This document shows positions 1 to 7,878 of a DNA stretch of 20,875 bases, piece by piece. Every line of letters begins with the position of its first letter. The first letter of the stretch is position 1. A program made the translations under genes and the position numbers. The stretch comes from a virus. The stretch spans positions 1 through 20,875 of IMG/VR virus record IMGVR_UViG_3300009154_000339; one strand, written 5' to 3'. The notes beneath the pieces are model-generated. The model was not told where the DNA came from, did not search any database, and worked only from the letters and a program-made list of their open reading frames with translations.

Positions 1-2213
1 AGTGAATAATATATCGTTTTTATTCCCCATAACTGCGCTTGCATCAGATTCTTAGCGATTAGTGTCGTTGGCACCTTGCGGTCTAAGAAATGCTTGGGCG
101 AGTAAAAAGTATTTGTCGAAATAGATTGATCAACATAGGCCGCAAGCACAGCCGCTGTCTTAAGATAACCATCGCAATCTGTCTGATCCCACATAAGCTG
201 ATATCGATTTTTAAGTTTGGCATACTCGGGAACTACCTGTGTAAAAGATCCTGCTTTAGATTCCTTAGTACTGATCAAACTCATGGGCATCTCTATTCCA
301 TTAGTGCTATTGATAACCACACTACTAGACTCCACTGGAGCGATAGCCATAAGTGTAGCATTTCTAACTCCCCATTCTTTCATATTGATTCTTAATGTTT
401 CCCAATCTAGCTCTGGGGCGAAATCTGCTAGCTCATTAACACCATCAGCTCGCAATTCCCAAGGAAACACACCTTGTCCGTATCGCGTTTTATCGCTATC
501 TAAACAAGCACCACGTTCTTTTGCTAGCTCAACTGTAGCTTCTGTCAAATAGTATGCTTGATGCTCCATCCAAGATTTAACATCTTGTAAAGCATCTTTG
601 TCACCGTATTTGTAACTACGTTTAGCATGCCAATAGGCTAGATTGGTGACACCGATGCCGATTGGCCTAATCTCATCGTTAGATAGTTTTGACTGTATCG
701 ACAAAAAATCCTGATAATCTAAAATATTATTTAGACTGCGCTGCAATATACGGCATGCGCGACGCATATCTTCGGGATTGCGAAAAGCGCCCCAATTTAT
801 GCTGCCCAATGTACATAAACTTATGCGCCCTTTATCATCATCTAACCTCTTAAACGATTTATTTGGTAGTACCACCTCTGCACACAAATTCGATTGATAT
901 ATCGGGTGTACTTTAGGATCAAATGGGCCTTGTTTTTGTACGTTATCTGTAAACATCAAGTAAATGCGACCAGTATCTGTTCTCTCTTTTAAGATGCCAC
1001 CTTTGAATACATCTTCGGCATTCATTATCTTTTTGCGCAGGTCTGTGCGCTTTTCATATTTTACATACAATTCTTCAAATTCTTCTATATCGCGATAAAA
1101 CGCTTCGTACAAATCAGGTACTTCGTTAGGATCAAAGAAAGTAATGTTTTCCTTGTTCTTGAATCGACGCCAGAAGAACTTACTAAGCACTACAGCATAA
1201 TCGAGATGTCGTACACGAGTCTCTTCAGTACCTTGATTATTCTTCAGTACAATAAGATCATCAAATTGATAATGCCAGATTGGGAAATACACCGTACAAC
1301 TAGCGTTCCTGATGCCGCCTTGGCTGCAGCTGCGTAGATCCCCAAACCACTTTTTCAAGAAAGGTATCATGCCAGTGTGCATGATTTCTCCGCCACGAAT
1401 CGGAGAGCCTAATGGACGTAATCTTCCAATCTCCAATCCTATACCAGCTCGTTTAGCAGCATACTTGGCCATCATCTCGCCGCTGGCAAAAATACTATCT
1501 AAATCATCATCGCTACGAATGAGAACGCAACTAGAAAACTGTTTTGTCGGGGTTCCTAACCCTGCCAGTACAGGAGTAGCAAGAGTAAACAAGCCGTCAC
1601 TAGCGGCAGTGTAGTACTCTTTAATATATCGCATTCTCGCAGAATTGGGTTCTTCTTTGTGAAATACTGTAGCTGCTGCCACCATGTAGCGTATCTGTGG
1701 AGTTTCATATATTTCCTTTGTGGCGCGATTACGCACCAAATACTTCTCTATCAACTGCTCGATAGCGGCATACGAATAACCCTCATCTTTTTCGTGATCC
1801 AGCATATCATTCATCTTGTTCCAGTCTTCTTCGCTGTACCACTCTAATAACTCAGGTGTGTATAATCCAGTAGCAACATTCTTTTTAATGATCTCATACA
1901 AGTGCGGGGGATTATAGCTACCATATACATCTTTGCGTAACATCGATAGTCTCTGTTTACCAGCGACGTATTGATAGTTGGTATGTCCGACATCGGGGTT
2001 CGATTCTACATCGATCAAATCTACTATAGCCCTTAACGTTATACCGTCAATTTCTGTTGTAGTAATGCCGTCGTAAAAATGTAACTGAGTGCGAATTTCA
2101 ATCATCGACTGACTTACATCAGCTATACCTTGACAGATTTTTGATACTTGTGCTTGCCATTTTTCAATAGTCAGCGGTTCACGGACACCGCTACGTTTTA
2201 CAACTGTAATCAT
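1..2213 (-). CDS. nrdA: Ribonucleoside-diphosphate reductase large subunit, class I (3' end off window)
   Basis: Catalyses reduction of ribonucleotides to deoxyribonucleotides, supplying DNA precursors during infection; the partner would be an NrdB radical subunit, not in this window. The minus-strand frame is open from ATG 2213 to the left edge (737 codons visible, no stop). Residues about 4-90 form an ATP-cone (VVKRSGVREPL). The first redox cysteine is in SSCVLI (C229). The active-site signature NLCAEV carries N442, C444 and E446, and the second redox cysteine is in SLCTLGS (C467). PVESSSVVINSTNGIEMP matches the conserved TNGIE loop. The visible sequence ends KTIYYS, the paired tyrosines (735-736) of the radical-transfer path, so only the C-terminal tail is missing. 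The SD-like GAGAG lies about 5 nt before the ATG, and the gene starts 22 nt after the preceding stop. Enzyme class is certain from these motifs. Confidence 0.96.
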   Translation of the reverse strand, partial: MITVVKRSGVREPLTIEKWQAQVSKICQGIADVSQSMIEIRTQLHFYDGITTTEIDGITLRAIVDLIDVESNPDVGHTNYQYVAGKQRLSMLRKDVYGSYNPPHLYEIIKKNVATGLYTPELLEWYSEEDWNKMNDMLDHEKDEGYSYAAIEQLIEKYLVRNRATKEIYETPQIRYMVAAATVFHKEEPNSARMRYIKEYYTAASDGLFTLATPVLAGLGTPTKQFSSCVLIRSDDDLDSIFASGEMMAKYAAKRAGIGLEIGRLRPLGSPIRGGEIMHTGMIPFLKKWFGDLRSCSQGGIRNASCTVYFPIWHYQFDDLIVLKNNQGTEETRVRHLDYAVVLSKFFWRRFKNKENITFFDPNEVPDLYEAFYRDIEEFEELYVKYEKRTDLRKKIMNAEDVFKGGILKERTDTGRIYLMFTDNVQKQGPFDPKVHPIYQSNLCAEVVLPNKSFKRLDDDKGRISLCTLGSINWGAFRNPEDMRRACRILQRSLNNILDYQDFLSIQSKLSNDEIRPIGIGVTNLAYWHAKRSYKYGDKDALQDVKSWMEHQAYYLTEATVELAKERGACLDSDKTRYGQGVFPWELRADGVNELADFAPELDWETLRINMKEWGVRNATLMAIAPVESSSVVINSTNGIEMPMSLISTKESKAGSFTQVVPEYAKLKNRYQLMWDQTDCDGYLKTAAVLAAYVDQSISTNTFYSPKHFLDRKVPTTLIAKNLMQAQLWGIKTIYYS

Positions 2214-2235
2214 GGTACTCTCGTTTTTAATTTTG

Positions 2236-2658
2236 TTAAAACTTTTGATTTACTTGCTGTCGTGTAAATCGTTTCTTAATTTTGCTTGTCAGTGGAGTAT
2301 TTACTAGTACTTCCGCATCCCAATTAAGTATATATTTTCCTTGATTGACTAGGACTAAATTATGCCCTTCTTCGGTTAAAACCAACTCTGCCGACGTCAA
2401 ATCCTTATGGTCAATCATACTTAAAGTATACAGTATTCCTAATCCACGAGCAAGCTCGCAGTAGATGTCATCGTCTAATAATTGCCAAGGATCAGGCCAC
2501 GTCGCCTGATCATCCCAATGCAGATGATAATTTCTCCAGGGGGCATCAACCCACCAACTGTTTATATGTGTTAAGGCTTCATCTAATTCAATGTGCTGGC
2601 ATTTGCCCCGCAATTTTGCCCAAGAATCTAACCTACTATTGAAATCTTTAGGCCACAT
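2236..2658 (-). CDS. Conserved phage protein of unknown function, coupled to the tailspike gene
   Basis: A protein of 140 residues with no domain I can name. It is rich in aromatics around residues 35-65 (WWVDAPWRNYHLHWDD, then WPDPWQLL), followed by YCELARGLGILYTLSMID and a basic C-terminus. I recognise this W/P-rich pattern by eye from marine T4-like phages, without a function. ATG 2658 overlaps the TGA of the tailspike gene (TGATG), which indicates translational coupling; a TTG one codon upstream is also open but less likely. It lies 22 nt before nrdA. Its position directly after the tailspike could suggest a fibre-assembly or host-recognition accessory, but nothing in the sequence proves this. 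Confidence 0.8.
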   Translation of the reverse strand: MWPKDFNSRLDSWAKLRGKCQHIELDEALTHINSWWVDAPWRNYHLHWDDQATWPDPWQLLDDDIYCELARGLGILYTLSMIDHKDLTSAELVLTEEGHNLVLVNQGKYILNWDAEVLVNTPLTSKIKKRFTRQQVNQKF

Positions 2659-4271
2659 CAATTGAGATAGCTGATAGAATAACTCATCAAAATATTATAC
2701 CCTGCTACAGGTTTTGTGGAGTATAGAATTGAAACATTATTACCAGACTGCGAAGCTATCAAATGGCCATATCCGTTTTTTGCATCTAATGGCCAATGCG
2801 CATTTGCTACATAATCATCGCTATAGCTGATACCACCACCTTGTAAGCTAGAAACTAAGAAAGTGCCAGTGCGATTTCCAGTACCATCAATCTGTGACAT
2901 AGAATAATCTATTTTGAAGGATGTTGCTGTGGAACTAACATTGACCACAAATGCTATACCAAATGTAGTGTTGTCAATCAATGTCGCGTGCAGTCCAGAT
3001 TGAACTGTCTTTGTACCCAGCTGAATCTGAGATCCGTTAGTTGTGGCGATACTTAGTGTGTCATTTATATTGACTTTGGGATAAACTATGGCATAACTAT
3101 CTGCTCGCTGAAACATATCACCGATGCTGACATTATTATCGCCACCAAATACAATGATGGAAGTCACAGGATTAGTTACTCCCTGATATGCATCACCTAC
3201 ATCATAAAAGATGTTGTATCCAGTCGCATTTAGGCTTATATCGCCAAAGACGATACCTTCATGAGAGATAGTGTCGAATATATTATTAGTGATACGTGTT
3301 CCGGTTGACCCACCATACAACGAGTATCCTAAACCTAGTGCTATGCCTTGATACAAGGTATTAAACTTTGAATTAGTTACAACAACACCTTTAGTCTGCT
3401 GGTTGGTATTAATACCCCACACTGTGCCGGAAAATCTACATCCATCGAGTAAAATATCTGTAGTTACTAGACTAACTGTACTGCCCAAACTGACGCATGA
3501 TGTACCCAAAGCATTTGATGCTAGGGTTGATGTAGTACCTACATTAGAAAATGTAACCCCGCGAAATTCACAATCGGTCGCGGATTGAATCAAGAATATG
3601 CTTTTAGAAACATCTAGACTAGCAAATGCCATGTTGGTGATAGTTATACTAGTGGGCGGAGTAGCTCCACCACTACCGATGTTTACAGTTGTCTGCTGCA
3701 AACTATCAGCCGTCTGTGCTACAAACGATCCAACGCCGCCAGTACCCACCATCTGTATTATAGAACTTTCTGGACCTTCGCCATATAACATAGCGTAGGG
3801 AGGAATATCGATTGTACTACTAACTACATACACTCCAGCCGGAAAAAATAATCCCCTGCGAATCTGGGGGTTTGATTGACGGCAATAAAGTTGATATAAC
3901 GCACGGTTTATCGCAGCCGTGTCATCAGTCAATCCATCGCCAGTTGCTCCAAAATCTTTAACCGATGCCCATTGGTCCAACCACATTTGAAGGCTTGTAG
4001 TAATCGGGGTACTGGGAGTTGGGCCTGTTTGTACGGTATATCCTGCTGCAGTACCTTTGTAAGTGTAACTAGCAGATAGATTTAAAATATCGGAAAATTC
4101 AGTAAGGATCTCCGTATTGCCGATGACAGGAGCACCTTGATCTAGCGTGCCGTTACCTATATATAACTGGCGCGTATCGGTACTCCATCCTAGCTCGCCG
4201 CCTGCTAATTGAGGTAGATCTATATTTAAACCTAAACGGTTTGTAATCTGACTAATCTGGACTATGGCCAC
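2658..4271 (-). CDS. Tailspike / tail fibre protein with pectate-lyase-like beta-helix
   Basis: A virion protein of 537 residues predicted to bind or degrade host surface polysaccharide. Residues about 1-45 (QLAGGELGWSTDTRQLYIGN) resemble the short N-terminal module common in phage fibre and tropism proteins. Residues 104-125 (VKDFGATGDGLTDDTAAI) are the classic opening of the pectate_lyase_3 / tailspike beta-helix family. Residues 140-400 show repeated N-, G- and T-rich rungs (FRGVTFSNVG, ITNNIFDTISHEGI), as expected of a right-handed parallel beta-helix. The C-terminal ~130 residues look like a separate beta-rich domain. The start is GTG 4271, chosen because AAGGA lies 8 nt upstream and the encoded AIVQISQITNR fits fibre N-termini. 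CTAAATA and GTAAATA late-type motifs precede it. Whether it is an active depolymerase cannot be judged; catalytic residues are not obvious. Confidence 0.88.
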   Translation of the reverse strand: MAIVQISQITNRLGLNIDLPQLAGGELGWSTDTRQLYIGNGTLDQGAPVIGNTEILTEFSDILNLSASYTYKGTAAGYTVQTGPTPSTPITTSLQMWLDQWASVKDFGATGDGLTDDTAAINRALYQLYCRQSNPQIRRGLFFPAGVYVVSSTIDIPPYAMLYGEGPESSIIQMVGTGGVGSFVAQTADSLQQTTVNIGSGGATPPTSITITNMAFASLDVSKSIFLIQSATDCEFRGVTFSNVGTTSTLASNALGTSCVSLGSTVSLVTTDILLDGCRFSGTVWGINTNQQTKGVVVTNSKFNTLYQGIALGLGYSLYGGSTGTRITNNIFDTISHEGIVFGDISLNATGYNIFYDVGDAYQGVTNPVTSIIVFGGDNNVSIGDMFQRADSYAIVYPKVNINDTLSIATTNGSQIQLGTKTVQSGLHATLIDNTTFGIAFVVNVSSTATSFKIDYSMSQIDGTGNRTGTFLVSSLQGGGISYSDDYVANAHWPLDAKNGYGHLIASQSGNNVSILYSTKPVAGYNILMSYSISYLN

Positions 4272-4290
4272 TATTCTATTCCTTGTTGTC

Positions 4291-4304
4291 TATTTACTAT
4301 TTAG
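4291..4304 (-). promoter_or_regulatory. Tandem late-type promoter motifs before the tailspike gene
   Basis: On the minus strand CTAAATA (4298-4304) is immediately followed by GTAAATA (4291-4297), 27 and 20 nt before the GTG start. They resemble the T4 late -10 element TATAAATA and recur at similar distances before other genes here. The first copy overlaps the stop codon of the exonuclease gene. No -35 element is needed for T4-type late promoters. Confidence 0.5.
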
Positions 4305-5014
4305 CTTATCAAATAGTACTGTTCAAGACGACGCCACCATAAGTCAACATATTTGTCGTATTCGCTACCTTCTAACACAAACTCTTGATATATCGGTTTA
4401 GAAAGTACATTACCCATCGCATCTGTTTCAGGCTTGACACACATCAATATTACACCTTTGCGTATATTTGTACCATATACTTCATTGTGACATAGAGAAT
4501 ATGCCACTAATTGGAGAAAATAGTCTTCGATCCAATCGCGTTTTTTTTCTTTGTTAGTTTGTTTGTAGTCTAATATAGATTCTTCCCCAAGATGTATGCC
4601 ACATCCATCTGTGGTACCGGCGTATAATTTTGGAAAATATAAAGGAATTTCAACTCCCCAAAACTCGTCAACATTCTTTAGACCTTCTTGAATAACTACC
4701 TCTGCCATGGCGTGACTTGCCCATCCAAACGGATTAGTTCCTCGTTCTTTTATCTCACCAGTTTTAACATAATGCTCTAGATAAGTGTGCATTCTAGTTC
4801 CCCTACTAGCAGCTTCTGTAGTGATTTTTTGGGCGTTTTCAACCCCGACACGTCTGCGCCATGCTTCTAGAGCAAGTTTTTTCTCTTCAGGTTTAGTTTT
4901 ATCTAAAACGGTAGTTACACTGGGGACTCGCTGCCCTTCGGGTGTTTGATATAATCTAGCGCCCTCTTGAGTAGTTCTTGATAATGCTTGATACTGGTAT
5001 TTTGGATTGTACAT
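4301..5014 (-). CDS. PD-(D/E)XK superfamily exonuclease (RecB/Cas4-like)
   Basis: A predicted metal-dependent DNA exonuclease of 237 residues, probably used in phage recombination, replication or host DNA breakdown. The fold signature is complete: RGTRMHTYLE (residues 71-80, the conserved G..H..LE helix), E122 in GVEIPL, D136 in YAGTTDG, the catalytic D149-x-K151 in ILDYKQ, and Q168/Y172 in QLVAY. This order is typical of RecB-type nucleases found in marine T4-like phages. ATG 5014 is chosen because it is the first Met and because a strong sigma70-type promoter ends 7 nt before it; no SD is present, so the message may be leaderless. A gap of 43 nt with the promoter separates it from the gene to its right. 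Confidence 0.88.
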   Translation of the reverse strand: MYNPKYQYQALSRTTQEGARLYQTPEGQRVPSVTTVLDKTKPEEKKLALEAWRRRVGVENAQKITTEAASRGTRMHTYLEHYVKTGEIKERGTNPFGWASHAMAEVVIQEGLKNVDEFWGVEIPLYFPKLYAGTTDGCGIHLGEESILDYKQTNKEKKRDWIEDYFLQLVAYSLCHNEVYGTNIRKGVILMCVKPETDAMGNVLSKPIYQEFVLEGSEYDKYVDLWWRRLEQYYLIS

Positions 5015-5021
5015 GCTTTAT

Positions 5022-5050
5022 ATATTAGCACAATACCATCCACAAGTCAA
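5022..5050 (-). promoter_or_regulatory. Sigma70-type early promoter for the PD-(D/E)XK exonuclease
   Basis: TTGACT (5045-5050) and TAATAT (5022-5027) are separated by exactly 17 nt on the minus strand. The -10 box ends 7 nt before ATG 5014, so the expected transcription start is at 5015 or 5014, giving a leaderless or 1-nt-leader mRNA. Confidence 0.7.
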
Positions 5051-5057
5051 CAATTAA

Positions 5058-5429
5058 TTATTTGTTCATACTGCGCTTCATGGCAGCTTTAGCGTTTTGA
5101 CTTACTATCTCTTCGGCTTTGTCAACTGGCATAGTGGGTGCCACATCAGTATTGCCTTTGAATTTTATTATTCCTGTTGCTGGTTCATACGGCTCTAATA
5201 CATCAGATAGTGGAGGCTGGGCTATCAAATTACCGATAAAATTCGGAGCATTACTATTGTTGACATCTGCTGTGACGTCAACGCCTAGATTCTTTGCTAA
5301 TTCTACAAAGGCAGTTGCGGAAAACTGTTTTTTAGCGTTAGTATCATCAGCCCTGCCGGCTAAAAAAGCAGCAAGAGACGCTAACTTCCCAGTATCAATA
5401 CCCGTATTTTCTACTTCAAAAATAAGCAT
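5058..5429 (-). CDS. Conserved phage protein of unknown function
   Basis: A soluble, mildly acidic protein of 123 residues. The N-terminal half is predicted helical (TGKLASLAAFLAGRADDT, then FSATAFVELAKNLGVDV). The C-terminal half holds a proline-rich linker and FKGNTDVAPTMPVDKAEEIV, and the protein ends basic (AAMKRSMNK). I cannot assign a domain. ATG 5429 overlaps the TAA of the larger upstream gene (TAATG), so the two are probably translated together, which hints at a shared, perhaps structural, role. The gene ends just before the exonuclease promoter. Confidence 0.78.
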   Translation of the reverse strand: MLIFEVENTGIDTGKLASLAAFLAGRADDTNAKKQFSATAFVELAKNLGVDVTADVNNSNAPNFIGNLIAQPPLSDVLEPYEPATGIIKFKGNTDVAPTMPVDKAEEIVSQNAKAAMKRSMNK

Positions 5430-6391
5430 TACTTACGTTTGGCGCGACCAAGTTCAGCATCGCCGCCTTGAGGTTCTGGCATTTCTTCAGGAGCTGGCAT
5501 TTCTTCGGGCTCAGCAACATCAACTGCTTGATCTTGAGTCATATCTGCGTCAGGCTGGACTGTTTCTCCTTCTTGCCCAGGAACTACGGCAGGTGTAGCC
5601 TCTTGACCAGTTAATACACTTAATGCTTGATACAGTTGACCTTTAGCATTTAATATGTTTTGAGTTAATGATGATAGCGCAGCATTGGCATCATTACTAA
5701 ACTGCGTCATACCCTCTAACCCCAACTGATTTTTGATCTGATCCATCAACGCTGGTAAATCTTTGTACTGCATAGAAGTCACATCTTCTAGCATCTTTTG
5801 TACTTCGTCAATCATATCTTGTGCTGCTAGTACTACCTGTGCTTGTTGTACTTCGCTTTCACGTAATACACGATAAAGATTGCGTCTTAAGTGGGCATCT
5901 TCAGTTTGCAGAGCAGCATTGGCTACCATCTGCGAATCTTGGGCATTAAGTGCTTGACCTTGATTAGCTTTCTGCATTGCCATTTTTAACTGAGGATCAC
6001 TTATGTTATTGATTTGAGCATCACGTTTGGCTTTGGCTGCTGCTTGTCCGGCAACCACTGTGGGGTTTGGCATCACCATATTCTGTTGTTGATTCTGCTG
6101 ATTTTGATTAGCTCCGGCAGTTGCGCCTACAGGCACAGTGGAGGTCTCCTTGATCTTAGCAGATAAAACTTTCTCCATCATCATTAGTTTAAGATAGGCC
6201 GGATTGCGCTCGCTGTGATGGAAAGCGGATGTTTGGCGATGTTCGACTATAAGTCCACGCACTTTATTCAACATGTAGCGTGCCTGATGACTAGACATTA
6301 TGTCTACATTTATACTATCATCAAAATAACTTTCAAATACCTTAGCGGCTTGTTTTGATGGGTTGGCGGATGCCAGTTCGAACAATTTCAT
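5429..6391 (-). CDS. Q/A-rich protein, probable virion structural or assembly protein
   Basis: A protein of 320 residues with no recognised enzyme motif. Residues 1-85 are charged and helical (MKLFELASANPSKQAAKV; HHSERNPAYLKLMMMEKVL). Residues about 90-110 form a low-complexity stretch (NQNQQNQQQN). Residues 110-270 are long, heptad-like helices rich in A, Q and M. The tail is an acidic proline-rich repeat (PEEMPAPEEMPEP) ending LGRAKRK. Proteins of this type occur in marine T4-like phages and are often listed as virion proteins; that assignment is by memory, not proven here. Start ATG 6391 has a good SD (GAGGA, about 7 nt spacing) and a CTAAATA motif 24 nt upstream, which supports it despite a 50-nt overlap with the previous gene. 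Confidence 0.8.
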   Translation of the reverse strand: MKLFELASANPSKQAAKVFESYFDDSINVDIMSSHQARYMLNKVRGLIVEHRQTSAFHHSERNPAYLKLMMMEKVLSAKIKETSTVPVGATAGANQNQQNQQQNMVMPNPTVVAGQAAAKAKRDAQINNISDPQLKMAMQKANQGQALNAQDSQMVANAALQTEDAHLRRNLYRVLRESEVQQAQVVLAAQDMIDEVQKMLEDVTSMQYKDLPALMDQIKNQLGLEGMTQFSNDANAALSSLTQNILNAKGQLYQALSVLTGQEATPAVVPGQEGETVQPDADMTQDQAVDVAEPEEMPAPEEMPEPQGGDAELGRAKRK

Positions 6392-6839
6392 TGTTAAGTC
6401 CTCGTTGTTGCCAGTATTTAGCCCAATTTATACATTTATCTAATTGAGTTTCTAACTGTTTTTTATGAATAATTTTCGTTTCTAATTTTGTTTCAACTAT
6501 CTCTTGAAATTTAGCATCGTTGCTACGGTCAGCTAAATTAGCGCGAGTTTTGATGTCAGCTATCAATGATACCAATTTGGCATCCATCGATAATATATCT
6601 CGAGCTAGTCTATAATTTTTATATTTATCAGCAATACACCAACTCAGTGCCGTTTTGGTACTGCTAAAAGTACCCACTTCTAAATCTTGCTGTAACACTA
6701 TACAACTAGTCTTATCTTTGATGATCTTATATCTATTGAAAACTAGGTAATCACCAGCCTTGTTCTTCCAGATAATGTCGCCCAACACACTATCTAATTC
6801 TAGCTTAAATAACTTTTCTATTTCTTTCGTATCTTTCAT
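6342..6839 (-). CDS. Conserved phage protein of unknown function
   Basis: A lysine-rich protein of 165 residues. The first part looks like an alpha/beta domain (LGDIIWKNKAGDYLVFNRYKI, residues 19-39, then IVLQQDLEVGTF). Residues 90-150 are helical and highly charged (KFQEIVETKLETKIIHKKQL), plausibly a coiled coil. No enzyme motif is seen. ATG 6839 overlaps the TGA of the preceding gene as ATGA. Its last 50 nt overlap the start of the Q/A-rich gene and contain that gene's SD and late-type promoter motif. Function is unknown. Confidence 0.78.
   Translation of the reverse strand: MKDTKEIEKLFKLELDSVLGDIIWKNKAGDYLVFNRYKIIKDKTSCIVLQQDLEVGTFSSTKTALSWCIADKYKNYRLARDILSMDAKLVSLIADIKTRANLADRSNDAKFQEIVETKLETKIIHKKQLETQLDKCINWAKYWQQRGLNNEIVRTGIRQPIKTSR
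6415..6421 (-). promoter_or_regulatory. Late-type promoter motif inside the upstream gene
   Basis: CTAAATA on the minus strand, 24 nt before ATG 6391. It lies within the coding region of the 165-residue gene, so the downstream Q/A-rich gene could be transcribed independently of the operon. Confidence 0.45.
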
Positions 6840-7099
6840 TTCAATACGTAGTTCATGAGCAGATACCCTATGGTACTAATTAAGAATCCTACTAGTCCTG
6901 TGCCCCAGGTAAGTATCTGGTCATTATGCTTTTCCGACATCTTTTCCAAAAGACCGTGAACTTTATTAATAGTGTCGTGTAGTTCAGCCATCTTATTGTC
7001 AACGTTAAGCAATCTACTGTCTAACGCATTATAACGCTCCGCACACAATTCAACGTGCGCCTCTAAGCTCTTTTTCTCGATATCTGTAGCCTCGACCAT
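6836..7099 (-). CDS. Small coiled-coil protein with C-terminal membrane helix
   Basis: An 87-residue protein. The first ~60 residues are charged with heptad spacing (EKKSLEAHVELCAERYNALD; VDNKMAELHDTINKVHGLLE), suggesting a coiled coil. Residues about 65-85 (LTWGTGLVGFLISTIGYLLM) form one strong membrane helix ending NYVLK. This is tail-anchor topology: a cytoplasmic coiled coil and a membrane-inserted C-terminus. A single-helix holin-like or membrane-adaptor role is possible but unproven. ATG 7099 is preferred because GGAG lies 6 nt upstream; an in-frame TTG at 7111 has no SD. It overlaps the next gene as ATGA. Confidence 0.8.
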   Translation of the reverse strand: MVEATDIEKKSLEAHVELCAERYNALDSRLLNVDNKMAELHDTINKVHGLLEKMSEKHNDQILTWGTGLVGFLISTIGYLLMNYVLK

Positions 7100-7118
7100 G
7101 CTAATCTCCAATTTAATA

Positions 7119-7125
7119 TATTTAT
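7119..7125 (-). promoter_or_regulatory. Late-type promoter motif
   Basis: ATAAATA (in the context ACATAAATA) on the minus strand, 20 nt before ATG 7099 and close to the T4 late consensus TATAAATA. It overlaps the stop codon of the preceding gene. Confidence 0.45.
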
Positions 7126-7532
7126 GTTAAATAGTCAAACCATATGTTTTGATCTTCGCCATCTGTTATTAACACGGGTAAAAGGTCATACGTATTCTCC
7201 AAACATAACATGGGAATGCCTTCGGCATCCAATAATAGCATCTCAACTGGATGTTCCGGTGTGCCAAACACCCCGGGGGTATCAACTTCAAATTCAAAAC
7301 TCCAGATTTCATGATGTTTTTTAGGGACTTCTATTTCAAAAATCTGAGTCCGCATACTAAGCAATTGGGTTAAAGTTTCCCAATTCCTCTGCTGATTTCT
7401 AGCTTGATTCCACGTAATCTCATCAACAATATTCTTACCTGAACGATCACGAAATGGGATACGTGACGATTTGAAATGTCCTGTGACTCCAGTTGCGGTG
7501 ATATCAAACAAGGTTTTACAGAAAAATCTCAA
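7122..7532 (-). CDS. Conserved T4-like phage protein of unknown function
   Basis: A protein of 136 residues beginning MRFFCKTLFDITATGVTGHF, then a D/R-rich loop and WNQARNQQRNWETLTQLLSM (residues 42-61), then a beta-rich half with a long acidic tail (DGEDQNIWFDYLT). I recognise the FFCKT...TGVTGHF and NQQRNWETL patterns from marine T4-like phages, where no function is assigned to my knowledge. The start is TTG 7532, directly after the TGA of the previous gene; there is no SD and no ATG nearby, so it is probably translated by coupling. The start codon is the least certain part of this call. Confidence 0.78.
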   Translation of the reverse strand: MRFFCKTLFDITATGVTGHFKSSRIPFRDRSGKNIVDEITWNQARNQQRNWETLTQLLSMRTQIFEIEVPKKHHEIWSFEFEVDTPGVFGTPEHPVEMLLLDAEGIPMLCLENTYDLLPVLITDGEDQNIWFDYLT

Positions 7533-7781
7533 TCAATTTTTACTCAGATGGTATATAATTTTAGCTTGTTCTAAAATGCTATGCAGAGCAGGATTTGTTT
7601 TGGCTTCTCGCCTAATCTCACCCCACATTTTATCTTCCTGCAATTGATCTTGTATACTTTTAACTTTATCGCTTTCGCTGTATAATTGTCTCATAGCACT
7701 ACCAGATTCTCTCACATAGATAGTTTCACCACCATCTGGACTCTCGTATATTATTGCTTCAGTAATTTTATTAGTTATCAT
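7533..7781 (-). CDS. Small conserved phage protein of unknown function
   Basis: An 82-residue protein. Residues 10-32 contain IIYESPDGGETIYVRESGS, a beta-hairpin-like segment seen in small proteins of T4-like phages. The remainder is a helical charged tail (VKSIQDQLQEDKMWGEIRRE). No function can be assigned. ATG 7781 is the only good start. Upstream are TTGACT (7805-7810) and TTAAATA (7790-7796), but neither is at a distance that fits this ATG well. The gene follows the terminator of the 7879-8328 gene, so it needs its own promoter, and the next gene begins one base after its stop. Confidence 0.75.
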   Translation of the reverse strand: MITNKITEAIIYESPDGGETIYVRESGSAMRQLYSESDKVKSIQDQLQEDKMWGEIRREAKTNPALHSILEQAKIIYHLSKN

Positions 7782-7789
7782 TATCTATG

Positions 7790-7796
7790 TATTTAA
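7790..7796 (-). promoter_or_regulatory. Weak late-type promoter motif, spacing anomalous
   Basis: TTAAATA on the minus strand only 9 nt before ATG 7781. It follows a terminator, so a promoter is expected in this 97-nt gap. The short distance leaves almost no leader, so the true promoter may be a different element here. Confidence 0.25.
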
Positions 7797-7827
7797 CTAC
7801 GAAAAGTCAACACAAGATATTATAGTC

Positions 7828-7853
7828 AACAAAAAAGCGCCTTGCAGCGCTTT
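7828..7853 (-). terminator. Rho-independent terminator after the 7879-8328 gene
   Basis: On the minus strand AAAGCGC (7853-7847) pairs perfectly with GCGCTTT (7840-7834) around a 6-nt loop, and the second arm continues into a run of six T. This is a canonical intrinsic terminator placed 26 nt after the stop of the virion-protein candidate. Confidence 0.85.
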
Positions 7854-7878
7854 AATGTGTAACATACTTCTAGATATA

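Noticed and set aside
1312-1847. Plus-strand open frames across the left 2.2 kb
   Set aside because: They are antisense shadows of nrdA, whose minus-strand frame carries every expected catalytic motif.
6836-7111. Small membrane protein called as a holin
   Set aside because: Only one C-terminal membrane helix is visible and there is no neighbouring lysis gene; the topology suits many other roles.
7782-7810. TTGACT-17-TAGATA before the 82-residue gene as a fourth leaderless promoter
   Set aside because: The -10-like box touches the ATG, so the transcription start would fall inside the gene; TAGATA is also a poorer match.
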